DNA from: Dactylellina haptotyla
Taxonomy: Eukaryota; Ascomycota; Orbiliomycetes; Orbiliales; Orbiliaceae
Length of the DNA: 64,000 nucleotides
Assembly: GCA_031310005.1 (NCBI GenBank)
Contig: CM062384.1
Coordinates: 1,550,001-1,614,000, forward strand
Direction: 5' to 3'
Part shown: positions 1 through 11,702 of the stretch, piece after piece
Position numbering within the stretch: the stretch's first letter is position 1
Layout: each line of letters begins with the position of its first letter
Translations under genes and position numbers: made by a program
The notes under the pieces: generated by a model
What the model was told of the DNA's origin: nothing
Seen by the model: only the letters and a program-made list of their open reading frames with translations
Databases searched by the model: none

Positions 1-81
1 GTTGCCACCGCACCCGTCCCATCATTCCCTTTTTTTTTATATCACATCCGTCGTTAGTGCTAACAGAAGCTGCGACGATAG

Positions 82-207
82 GTCCAAGGCAATAACTTGG
101 TGTTATACGTGTACCAACTCAAGAAGGAGGAGAATGGCACCGAATCCGTTGCCGTGGAGAAGGTCAACTTTCGAAAGAACGAGCCTCCAGCCCCTGCCCC
201 GGCGTAA
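82..207 (+). CDS. Terminal exon of a gene entering from the left
   Basis: This is a partial gene; only its last coding exon is in the window. A good branch site (GTGCTAAC, about 57-64) and an acceptor TAG (79-81) precede an open frame from 82 to the TAA at 205-207. It encodes 41 residues that begin VQGNNLVLYVYQLKKEENG and end in a Pro/Ala tail (NEPPAPAPA). The frame is closed by a TAG just upstream in the intron, which supports splicing here. The tail is acidic to basic, with no membrane segment. I do not recognise the family from this fragment. It converges on the PITH-domain gene, and roughly 240 bp separates the two stop codons. Confidence 0.55.
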   Translation, partial: VQGNNLVLYVYQLKKEENGTESVAVEKVNFRKNEPPAPAPA

Positions 208-444
208 GGGCCGTTGTTTCTCTTTATTCCCATATATCCTGTATCAATACTTTGGTACTGCACACGTTCCAGCGGTCATCTACGTTCATAGTAATCACAC
301 TTTTATATACCTTACCCGATGATATTGCAAAGTTAGAAATGATACCATAAAACTTTTATATGCACACAATTTCCTCCTTCGCAAACCGGTCCTGAAAATA
401 AACGCCATTTGATGCGCAAATTTGACATGCGGTCACTGCGACTG

Positions 445-1307
445 CTACGCCCCGAAACTTGATTCGTTTGAGAATTTCTCCCCGGGAACCAGGTTCGTAT
501 GGTCTTTCGGGTTCGCCGCAGCCTCGTAGAGCGTAATGATCGGCTCGCGCCCGACCTTCATAAAATCGCCCTTCAACCCTAGATACCACAGCTTCGTCGT
601 CTCCTCTTCTCCATCGCTATGGTTGTCCTCGAAGAACAGCGTCAGACTGCGCACGTTATTAAACAGTGATCGCTTCACCGGGATGTCTATGACTTCAGGG
701 CTGCCGCTCGCCGGAACGAGGGGCACATCGATCGTAAATGTCGGTGTGGTGTCGGATACGGACGAAAAGTCCAGGTCGTTTCGATTGACGAAGATCTTGA
801 GGGTGCGGGGGGCGGTACCATCTGGTGGGGCGTATATCAGAATGGAGTGGAGTCTCACAATACCCGCGAAACTGGGTCCTCGAAGACAACAGCAAGAAAG
901 AAAAAAGGCCAAGACCTCATTAGCTAAAAATATATATATATATCTTTCGCGTGCCTACCATGTGCATGAAAAGAAGAAAAGAAGAAGAGAAATATAAACG
1001 AGAGTCATTCGTTTGAAGAATGTGAAACATACGGGATGTACATTAATAGCTCCTGGTCGCTATCGCTCTCCAGCTCGGGATCTGTGGAGAGCCGTTCGTC
1101 CCAGGTTTTCCGCAGAATCTTCCTTCCCGCGTCCTGCTCGGTCTCGTTTAGCGTAGAGACGGCATCAAAGTCGATGCAGTTGTACAGCGACGACTGGATG
1201 GCGGGTGTCACGTCGTCGTCGTGGGAATGGCCCGCATGGTCATGGTCATGGTGGTCGTGACCATCGCCTCCGCTGCCGTGCGTGTGTTCGTCGTGACAGT
1301 GTGACAT
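445..1307 (-). CDS. PITH-domain protein (PITHD1/TXNL1 C-terminal type)
   Basis: Two exons, 1307-1033 and 871-445, join in phase across a 161-nt intron (donor GTATGT, acceptor CCCAG) to give 233 residues. The N-terminus is rich in His, Asp and Gly (MSHCHDEHTHGSGGDGHDHH), as in many fungal members. The PITH (DUF1000) domain runs from about residue 30 to the end and includes DFDAVSTLNE, LLMYIPF (formed at the splice junction), LKIFVNRNDLDF, VKRSLFNNVRSL and LYEAAANPKDH. In thioredoxin-like 1 this domain binds the 26S proteasome; free-standing PITH proteins are thought to be proteasome- or transcription-associated, so the exact role here is inferred. The start is the first ATG of the exon. The C-terminus (KFSNESSFGA) is less typical, and a further small exon cannot be excluded. 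Confidence 0.88.
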
Positions 1308-4300
1308 GGTGGAGATCTCTTGGAAAGGTGGAGGTAGATATGCCTGCGGAGATACAACGTTCGGCAGGCGGGGGACGAGATGGTGAAATAAAAAGCGCCT
1401 GGAAGAGGGTGTGCAAAGATGCGGGTTCGGGACCCGTGTTTTGTTTTGTATCTTGAAGTATCTGTCTATATGCCGGACGGGATATAGCTGTCTCTGGTCG
1501 TCACATGGCGTGTATAAAAACCGGTCGATGAGGTTGGTGGAGGTGGTGTTCGCTGCGAGCTGTGCGATTGGCCAGGCCGCTCGCCATGTTGGATGTTGTG
1601 CAGCTCAACACCATGCGCCGCCGCCGCCGCGTCCTCCCACCTTGTAGGGCTGAACACATATCGATATCGAGATCGATAACGACGACTTCAACAAACACGG
1701 GGCGCGGGCTGCTTGCGTCTCTGGCAGCCACGGGTCACTTTAGTTGTCGTAAGGCGGGTATTCATGTCAGCCATCGAGTTGAGCGGCATATGGTCTAACA
1801 CCCGTTCGTCTATGGTCACCGTAGTCCTCGAGTTCGATGCATGTATCCAGCTATTATGGCAATTTTCAAAAGCGCCCCATAGTTCCAACCTATCCGTTGT
1901 TCGAGAAACACGCACGTGTATTCTATGGAACCCCTATTATACGCATGGCCGGCTTGGAGCTCGCAAGTAGTAAGATTGCGACTGTTGCTAATTTAGCTAC
2001 TATAAGTCGAAGGTAATCGAACAAGCCTGTTCAAGAGCCCAACTCGCAAGGAAAACTGACACTCGGATTACTCGTCAAAGCCATTGTAACAAGATAATTC
2101 TATGTTGCTCAAAGTAGCCCGTTAACATCTAACCAAATAGATTACTTCAGGGTCCAACAGGGATTCATGTCAAGTCATCAACCGTGAGAAAAAGCTATGC
2201 AGGAGAACGCCACAAGAGCTCTTGTACTACTCAAGTACTCGCATGACCATTCTCCAAATATGCAGCATGCCGACAAGGATACTTGATAATATCCAGAAAC
2301 CCAGACAGTAGACTCACTCGAAACTTCAACAGAGTACCTCCAGGAGCCCTTAACAAGCGATACAAACTCAGATACCGTCACACTCTGCTGCCGCGCTCTC
2401 GACGCTTCTTAGGATGTCACAACAAGCATATTATTCGTAATCATTTTACTCCACTCTCACCATGCGGCCTTGTACCAGGGCATAGATAACCAATAACAAG
2501 TTGCGCCTACGGATACTCCCAGTACGAGGTTGCGATAAGAATGCCCCAAATTGCGCCAGCCATCCTATCATAGGGAATGGTGTGACGGCAAGGATCAAAG
2601 GTCAAATTATCGTTAAGGGTCGGAATGGTCTCTCCCAATACTTCTAATCATCTAAAAAAAAACGCCATATACTAGGTTTTAAGCATCAATTAGAAGCATA
2701 CGCCTAGCTAGGATAAATTAGACTACTAAATAGATACCAAGCTGTCTAGATTGCGCTTCTCCGCACTTTCCGCACCGCATATATACTTGTTTTTGTATAC
2801 GAATAACCATTTCGGCTAATGAAACCTCGTAGACATGGGCAAAGGGAGACGAATACGGCTTACCGTATCAATCAATATTACTCTAGTTATGAGCGAGCAT
2901 GGCTACCAGGGACAGTGGCGGCATCCTCGACGAGCCATCTGGTTTTATTGGCTCGGCAACCAAGTACTAAATGACCAAAAAAAAAAAACTCATGAGACTC
3001 GCCTTGAAGGGTGAGTATCAAGATAGGTTGCAGCTCCGAATGAGGCTACGTCGTGGCCGCTTGATGAAGCTCTCCACTTAAAATCGCATTTTGGTAACCC
3101 CGAGTCAGTTCCTTGGTTTCACTGCCTCTGCCTCTGCCACAAACACCCCGGAAAGAAAGGAAGAGGCATTTTTCTGGTTTTGCTTTTCACGTCGGAAGTT
3201 TTCACCCCAGCTATGATAAGATCGCCAGTGCATGTATCTTTTCTTGGGAGAAAGGTTTCCATCGTATCCCCGTCCAGGATTGTAAGAACCCCAGGTTGGG
3301 AGGGGCGGCACAGTTCAAGAAAGGCAGAAAAGCCGCCTGTGAGGCTTTTGTGAATAACCTGTATGAGGCAAGTTCAAGCAAACGAGGCCTGCATTGCATT
3401 AGCTAACCCGTAGAAACACCACGATAAAATTTTGTTTCTTTTTGTTATGTTGTCGTATTCGGGAGACCGGCCAAGTATTTCCCCAGAACCCCCAGAAATA
3501 GTATCAAAGGATACCAGATCCTAGCTATTTTTTTTATCTTTTTCCTCCCTCGTCTTCCCTTGCTCATAACTCGAAAGTGCAAGTTAATATGGATATATTC
3601 AAAACAGAACCACAGAGAGAGCTCAAAACTTCAAACTTGGTCCGTGCTCTCTCGACAATGTGCAACAATTCAACCCCAGAGACCAGGATACTAGCATCAG
3701 TTTTGGTGAGCCAGAACCCGATAACCTGTCTACTAACAGGGAATTTGAGTTTACAAGATTGGACGACGCTAGAGGCTGTTATCACAAAATTCCATCTTAG
3801 TGCCGATAGGCATGTAGTTGAGAAGTGCGAATCCTCTCACTCCCCACGTCGAGTAAATGCCTTCGCGGACTGGGGTGTGCCAGACCGTATCCAATTGCAG
3901 TGGCATCTATCCGTTCATCAAGTCAAGACCGATGGGCTGGGTCCAAAGTCGGACATGTGTGGGGGGGTATATCATTGAAAGCTTCTCTTGCTCGCCTCGT
4001 AATCGGGAATGAGCCTGATGTTAGACACGGTTGGTTGGCTTCCCCACAAGCGGGAACATGTTTACAAAAACACTTTTCCCTTGCATTTTCTTTTTTGATC
4101 ACTTTTCTTCAATTCGTATTTTCTGTGCAATCCTTTCAAGAGTGTAATTTTTAGGCTTCGTTACCTCGGATGATTTCCAAAGACAGGAGCCACCTCGTCG
4201 GGACGTGGGTGGGCGCAACGGATTAGTGAGGTGAGGGAATTATTGATTAGCCGATTAATGGATAGAGCAGGCTGGCCTTGCACCCACTGGAGAATGGAAT

Positions 4301-7300
4301 GAGGCCTTACAATTTGGTAGATATTTGTGCTCGAAATGCTCATGCACGAACGGATGATGTACAAGCAAGGGTACACTGCGACGCCGACAAGATAATTAGG
4401 TTCCTCTCACTAGACGTTTTTTGAAGCTAGTGGAATTGAAATGCTCAATCTATCATCTATCACAGTGTGGGGGTTCGTTCAGGAAGCGAATTAGCCAGGT
4501 GTGGCGGCGGGAAATGCCAAAAGATTATACACTAAACAGAACAAAAAAAGAAATCCGTGATCATACCACCCGATCGTATTGGAAGCCATCGCGAGTCCTC
4601 TTCCTTTTTTGCATTGACCTCGAATCCTCGGATCTGGCAGATAACACGGACAAGTTTGGACGGAGATCGGTGCCCCTGCTGTTTTGGAGCGGCTAGGTTA
4701 CGTGCATAACCAGGACGAGGGTCCAGAGCGAGATCTCGAAGCTGGGGCTAGCACAGATGCGGCGCACTGGTTGAAGAGCCCGAAAATTGGAGATTGAAGG
4801 CCGTGGTGGGGTTCTCCAAGGAAGAATGGCCTGATATTCCTTCTCACGGCTTTTCCGTTAAATGTCTTTCATTTGTGTCTCTGCGCTTTGATTCACACAC
4901 AAGGCCGTCGACATGCGTGTCTGAGATTCTCAGCCAGCCCTTGAAAGCCAGGCCGCGCGGGGTGTCCACACTTTTGATTGAGATTTAGATCAGATCAGAT
5001 CAGATCACCATCCGATCGTATTTCATAAAGGTGCCCATCGAATCTGAGGAGTCGGCAGCTTAGCTCGGCCTCTGGTTGGCTCTCCAACGCCTCTTTTTAC
5101 GCCCTCGCGTCGGACATTAAATTTCTGGGAACATGAAAAAACTTTTTCTCTCGCACCATGGCTGAACCGATGTCATGTCATGTTTGCATAATGGCTTGAA
5201 AACCCGTGGCTGGCAAGGGACCGGCTCACCAACCAGATGATCTAGATGCTTATATCCAGCGAATGATCACGGTCACACGGGATGAGCCGCATCTCAGAAC
5301 AATCTCAGCTCGGAAGCCATCTCTTTTCGTTTTCGGTTTAGCCTACCAATTGCCGTTAACTGTTGCACAAATTGAGGGGTGCATCTGAAGCATTGTTTTT
5401 ATTATCGCAGTTTTAGGCACCGAACACGAAATCGAATAGCCAAGTATTACTCTTGCTCGCAAAACTCGCATACCTGACATCATGGGAAGAGATGGTAAAT
5501 TTGTTAAAAAATTCTCCTAGATACAGCCGTCTCCGCTTTTTCTCGCAAACCCGATTCGACCCGTGCCGATGTGATCGGGTTGCGGAGGATGATAGAATAC
5601 CGAAACTTGTTGAGAGTATTATTGTAGCGGATCTTCTGGGCGGGCCTCTGGATATGGTAGCTCCAAGGCATCAAGGAGGAAGGCGCACACGACCGGGCCG
5701 GTGAGCCATTGCATTGTCCCCAATTGGAAGCGACGGAATTTGGGAAAGTTTTTCCTGGATAATACATCGCATCTCGTCGCGTTATTGAGCCAAGGGGGGA
5801 GCCCGAGAGTTTGAAAGGAAATTTGAATGAACAAAACAAGAAGCAAGCATCATGCCCCTAGTAAACATTATCTATTGTATGTACTTACCATTACAACCAA
5901 AGACGCCTTCGAATTAAATGAATCAAGGTCCAAATGGCTCTGCCGACGGCGTTGGAACGTCGAACTAGTATTAAGCTACCGAGAAACCTTAAAGCACACC
6001 GGATCTGTGCCAGACGTCGACCATGCGGAACTGTCCGCGGGGATATCTACTCAATCTGGCGAGCTGCATGTACCCAACGTAAATCCTCTTGATACTTGGA
6101 CGTGGAATCCGCCAATGTAACCTCTGAGTGACTTGGATTCATTACCAGAGGGAGGAGATGCTTGTTTCTAGCTCTTGCCCACGCTTCACCGCAACCCTTG
6201 CTGATGTTTGGCGATCGATTCGAGTATGGTCGTTGGGCTTGCCTCAATGTAGACTCGATCCTATTCGCTGCGGAAAAAAAAAAAAGAGGAAAGAAGTATA
6301 GCTCAAGTCACAACTCTAATCAGTTAGAACTCAACCCAGTGTATATGTGCTAGCCCGCTCAACAAAGTACCTGAACCATATACGTTGGATGTCCAGCTCT
6401 AGCTCACAAGCTCCCCTCCTAGCTAGCTCATCTCAACGACGAAATTAGCTAAAATGACAAATTGGGAACCCCATCGTCCTAGATGCAGGCTCTTGGAAGA
6501 GTTAGAAGCAAGTCCAGGAACCAGCTCCTTTGTTGGATGTACGGAGTTCCAATTCCGAAGAATGTGAAAGGGAAATTATTCAACCCCCGCAAAACGCCAA
6601 AGAGAAAAATTTTCTTTACGTCTAACTCATTTCAAGGTCCAACAACACCTTGCCACCTTCTATGATGAACAGCGCTATGACGTCCCACGATACTTCTTCT
6701 AGGTAGCTTGTAACTCCAACCGCTTCTGGACGATAGAAAATTCTTTTATATCCGTCTATTTCGACAGAAGTAAGCTTGAAATACAGGAGAGAATCTGAAA
6801 AATTCAAGTGAAAATTTTTCACTTGATAATCGATATAGTCCACCCGAAAGACGGTGCTTTTGAAACCTACCGAAAACGAAAGAGAATTCTATGAAGGGGA
6901 CAATGACGATCCCCGAAAACAGGGCCAAAGTCCGTGAACCGGGCAAAGAGAGATCGCCTGGAGATCTGACGCTGACGGGTCGTAACGAGCTACTCACAGC
7001 AGGATACACCTTGAGTGGTACCTGCCGTATCTCTGGCCACCGTCGCATTCATTCCATTCCCGGCATTGACTCCCTTTTTAAGGTTTTCTTTTCGTTTTCA
7101 CACTATATCTACGCAGTAGCTTGTGCTCCGAGCGAAGGACCAACCACTACGTATACTATTGGGGTGTATCACACTTAAAAAAATGCTAAAAAGTGGAATT
7201 GCGTTTTAACTTAGGACTATCGAAACCAATTCCTTGCGTGATATTCCGACTATATTGCCCAATTGCAAGAACAGATCCAACACTAAAGTAAGGCATGGTA

Positions 7301-10300
7301 TAGTTGAAAAAGTAAGCTCCAAATCTGCATGATTGAAAGCAGTTCCCTAATGTATGCGTTGGCAAAGATATGTTGTGCTCCGATGCCCGAACAGGTCTTA
7401 CGAGTTATTTTGCAAATTTGCCATTTGAGTGGTTTTTTCAAAGGTACTAGCTGCTTTAGAAGTCAAAAAGTTGCCCAATGCTATAATATTCCGTACTGTC
7501 AGACTGCTTTACGGTGAAAATTTTTCTCTCTCTATCTTCCCTTAGGAATGTAATATGCTGGCATCAAAGGGCATAGCACCACGTTGCAGGTTAAGGGCAA
7601 AATGCCGTGACGATGTTGCAGGTCAATCCGCCCTTCTAACCCGAGGCGGGCTAGCTCTCATCCGAGCGATTCGGACCGGAGGGATGAAATAGAGCCGAAA
7701 TTATTTGCAGAAGTATACCGCATGTGTATCCTAAAAGGAAGCAAAAATAATTAAAAGGAGTTACGTTGAGCAACGAACACCAATGTTGAAAAATTGGGAG
7801 CTGATTGGAAGGAAAACAATATCAAGCTATTCCGATTCGACCGTGGCTAACATTGAACGCCCTTAAACCCTGCACAAGGAGAATATATTTCGACTTGGGA
7901 AGGCAATTGAGTCCCTGAAGAATTCTTAAGAATGTGGATGTGCAATCGCGCTCCTGATCAATTACGCAGAGAAAATCTAAGAAAACTGAACGAATTCCTC
8001 CCCATATGCCTGGTGATTGCGATGCTTCGGGTTTAGACGCAGCGGATCTGCCCTGTCACTTGATATGAGGGAGGGGAATATCAATCTGCGTTTTAGCGTC
8101 AACAAGCGTTGGCCTACGCCATTTGCATTTGGCCATTGCGGCGGTATGTGGTGTCGAAAACAACGCATACATTTGTTTCAACATCAGCGGTTTGACGCTA
8201 GAACCTGAGCCTGGTTCGATACTTCGAACAGCGGCGAGAAGGGAGAAAAGGAAAATATTCCGAGTGGGCAGCTTTATCAATTAACCACACAGCCTTAGAG
8301 GCAACAAGAAAACCACTCAATTCACTTGTTTACTTTGTCAAGTTTTTCAGCCCGCAAGCTGCAGCAAGCCCTGCTGGAATTTTCTGCAATCGCACTCGCA
8401 GTGGGGAAAACGCACAGAACATTGCAGATTATTGTCAAGTAGATTGAGTTATCAGGAAATGAAAACAGTTAAATGTTGGTGATACCGGCAAGTGCGTATT
8501 TGATGCACTTGTGCGGCCCACAACTACGCATGATGCAAAAGCCTTAAAGGAAAAAAAAGAGGGGCGAATGGAGAGAGCAAATAAATCTGTACATCCAGAA
8601 CTTGCGCATTATCAACAGAACCGGGGTGCCAATGATATCTCTAGGTCTGCATCTCAAACAGCCAATTGGAGAGAACCCTCATCCGGTCGCAGGCGGATGC
8701 CACCGGGATTTTACGAATCATGGTCAGGAAAATGAAAGGGGACTGTGATTCAGAAACACCATCAGCACAGCAGAGAGGGTTTTCCAATTCTCGCAAGGGA
8801 AGCAAGCGAACAAGCAATTAAGAAACATAGTTTCTGCATGCTCAAGGAGGTTGGAAGCCCTCAGTTATAGGGATTCAATATCTTTTTTCTCTTTTCTTCT
8901 TGCTTGTCTAGTCAAGACTAGGGGGCAGGGGGAAGTTGACAACGAATCCAGGTCTCACTCTTCTCAAAAGACCGCTTGCCCTGGCGGCTGCTCCCGAAAT
9001 ATCTGGGGTAATACATCACCTAAACATGGTGAAAAACGGTCCTTAGGGGGTGGTAGAAAGGGGGGAGAATCCGCATAAGTTTGCCCAATTTCGTGGGAAA
9101 AGGCAAGCATAAGAAGACTCGCTCTTGCTCAAATTGAAACCGCAAGGCCGTTACCGAAGACAGTTACAGCTAGCTGCTGGTTTGCAGATTCTAAGCTATT
9201 GTTATTGTTGAATTTGATATAGGACAGGCCTGCTTCTAAATGTGTTAGACTCACTCCAAAAACATAAAATAAATAAATAAATGAAATAAAAAAGCCTAAT
9301 CCTATTTAATTCACTTAAGAATGAGTGTGGTTTTTAATAGTACTAACCCTTTGTGGTGTCATAGGCAAAAAAGTCTCCTCTCATTTTAGAATTCATTCCG
9401 TTTCGATAGATTTTATGCCTCGTTTTTTTTTTCTTTTCTTTCTTTTTCTTCTAGGTGCTGCGACTTCCCTCCCGTTGCGTTTAAGCGAAAGGGTCCCTAG
9501 ACATTCTGCGGAGATGGGATTTTTAGGCTGGGTTTATTCTTCTGCGCTGTTGCATTAAAAATACGATGTCCATGGGAAGAAACTACGCAAAAGAAAAAGA
9601 AAACTAGCAACCTTCCTTCAAAACGGATAAAGGAAGCTCGAAGCTGAAAAGGATAACCTCGTTTTCTTCTCCTCAATCGTGTGGTGGTGCGGTTGGGCGT
9701 GGCGGCATAAATCGAATTGGGAGTTAATGTTGAGTCTCGAACCGCAAGGCCTACCATATTTAAGCGGTCTCTATCGTGATACAGCATATTTTTGATATTG
9801 GTCGGGGGAAAAAAAAGTGTGGCCTTTCTTTTTCCTCCACTCCCCCGTTCTTCTCTGAATATACGTCCTAGGAAGGCAGGTCCCGATGGGCCACAGCCCT
9901 TTCGGTTTGGGCATGGACTCCGCGAGACAAGCAAACAGGATTTCCGAACTCAAAGAGAGGGTCAAAATTTCAATATTTCCCCCTCGATCGTATGATAGAG
10001 TCCTGCGTGTTGGAGCAGATTCCATCTGGGCTGAAATTTTCCGCCACAAGGCAAGAAATTTCCATTTCATAATCGAGAGGGGAGTATATATCTATATAAA
10101 AATTTAAAATAATCAAAATTAAAATAACGTCCGTTATCGCAATCAGAAAAGAAGTTCTTGAAACGAGGCAGTTTATTCGTTATTCCCTACGTAGCGTCTA
10201 GAAAAAGTCAATTTCCCCCACACTGCGAAGATCTATCAGAAGAGCGCAGAGCATAGGAGTGTGGTGTCCGAATATCACGCGTGCCTACAATTCAATCATA

Positions 10301-11234
10301 ATGGAATGGTGATATTAAAGACCCTACCAAATTTTCATATAAGGCAATGCTTTTTCTGGGGACGCTGAAACAAAGGACCCTTTGATTCGCGAGCGAGGTA
10401 TTCATCTGCATCGATCTGCTGTCGATGATTGTGTAGTTTGATTTCTTTCCACTTCCCCGTTTTTGGTGTTTTTAATGTACATTGATGTGGCAGAGGAGCC
10501 CAGGTTCTCCTCCAAGGAGAGGGGAAATAGAACTCGCTGCTCCCCCGATTGTTCGACGAAATTCAAAGAAAACATATAATCCCCATAAAAAAAAAGTAAA
10601 AAAAATAAACTCCCACCCTGCAAAAAGAACAAGATATTTCGCCTGGGTAAATAAAATAAAAAAAAGAGATCCAACCGCTGCAGATTCGTTAGAAGGTGAT
10701 GATGATATAAAAGAACACGCCCAAAACTAGTGAAACCCAAATACCGCCATTGTATAGAATAAACGACTATTGCTATTCATGAGAGGTTGTCGTAGTTTTG
10801 TTCCCCCTTGCCTCGAGCCGAGATTCTTCGGAATGTGAAGCTAGAGAAGAAAACAGGGAAATTAAAAGATGAAGGTTTGGTTCTGCAGAGGTAGAGTAAA
10901 TATACATGAAACGAAAAAAAAAAAAAAAAAGAGTTTCCGGTATCCCGTGCTTCGAGGAGTGAAGACGATTCAGAAATAGGTGGTTTTGAGATGAGATGGG
11001 AGGATGAATATAAGAAAAAAGACTTTTGTAAACCCAGTTATAACCCCGTGAAATGCTAATAGATGGTATATTTGTTTGGTTTTATAGTGGTATAAATCAA
11101 AGATAAATAATAGTAAAAGAGTGAGAAAAAGGAGTATTGCGATGCTGCGTTAAGAGAGGCCGTGGAGAGGTGGTTGCAGTGTTGGTTATGTGGAAAGAGG
11201 GAAGAGAGGTGTGAGATCTGAGTTGTCGATGCGA
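1308..11234. other. Gene-poor stretch, about 9.9 kb
   Basis: No recognisable gene is visible. The longest open frames are 145 codons (9497-9934, -) and 133 codons (3577-3978, +); neither shows a known motif or convincing splice extensions. I found no reverse-transcriptase, integrase, transposase or helicase motifs in the translated frames, so any mobile element here must be old and eroded. Simple sequence includes a short GATCA array (4988-5007), an AAAT-rich patch near 9268-9290 and an A17 run (10914-10930). The last part (10.0-11.2 kb) may include the 3' UTR of the Ecl1-like gene. Confidence 0.6.
4988..5007. repeat. (GATCA)4 microsatellite
   Basis: Four perfect tandem copies of GATCA lie in the gene-poor block. 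Confidence 0.9.
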
Positions 11235-11702
11235 CTAGTAGATTGTCATCCGTCTTTTGTTGTCTCGTACTTGGTCAAATGCGTTGGCGTATTCATTTAG
11301 TTCTCGGAGCGCCTTCTCTGAGAGATAGGATTGCTCGAAAGGAGAATGTTGAGAAGGCATAGAGGAGAGAGAGGTCCGAGACGGCGATGGATGTAGGTTC
11401 GATCCTGCGGACCCTTTCCTGCCATTGGATTGACTCTGGGGCAGCCATGATGACGAATTGGCTCTTGGAGATCCGGATGATGGCTCGTGTGACGACCTCA
11501 GTGTGGAGAAGTTGAGAGCTGGGGGGAGGTAGAAGCCACCAGGCGCTCCAGTGGTGCTTGCGCTTGTGGCAGTCTTGGGTGACGAGCTGCAAGAAGCCCG
11601 CTCCATGTCCGCCAGGCGGCAGGCTTGTGAACAGTAAGCGGCTCCGTTTGGTGCTTCCCTATCGCAGGTGAGGCAGTAATCGAGAGACCACTCAAAAGGC
11701 AT
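11235..11702 (-). CDS. Ecl1-family life-span regulatory factor
   Basis: A single-exon frame of 155 residues. The N-terminus MPFEWSLDYCLTCDREAP followed by GAAYCSQACRLAD carries a paired-cysteine motif (C10, C13, then a CxxxC in YCSQAC) that matches the zinc-binding head of the fungal Ecl1 family. The middle is Ser/Pro-rich and disordered, and the C-terminus (ALRELNEYANAFDQVRD) is predicted helical. In fission yeast, Ecl1-type proteins extend chronological lifespan and respond to starvation and metal limitation, acting in the nucleus. The ATG at 11702 is the first in frame, and the cysteine head directly after it fixes the start. It is the only clear gene within about 20 kb. Confidence 0.85.
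   Translation of the reverse strand: MPFEWSLDYCLTCDREAPNGAAYCSQACRLADMERASCSSSPKTATSASTTGAPGGFYLPPALNFSTLRSSHEPSSGSPRANSSSWLPQSQSNGRKGSAGSNLHPSPSRTSLSSMPSQHSPFEQSYLSEKALRELNEYANAFDQVRDNKRRMTIY

Noticed and set aside
3577-3978. 133-codon + strand frame
   Set aside because: Length is within what chance gives over a 64-kb window; no motif, no splice extension and no codon pattern to support it.
9497-9934. 145-codon minus-strand frame
   Set aside because: No recognisable motif; overlaps several equally plausible frames on both strands and includes homopolymer-coded Phe/Lys runs.
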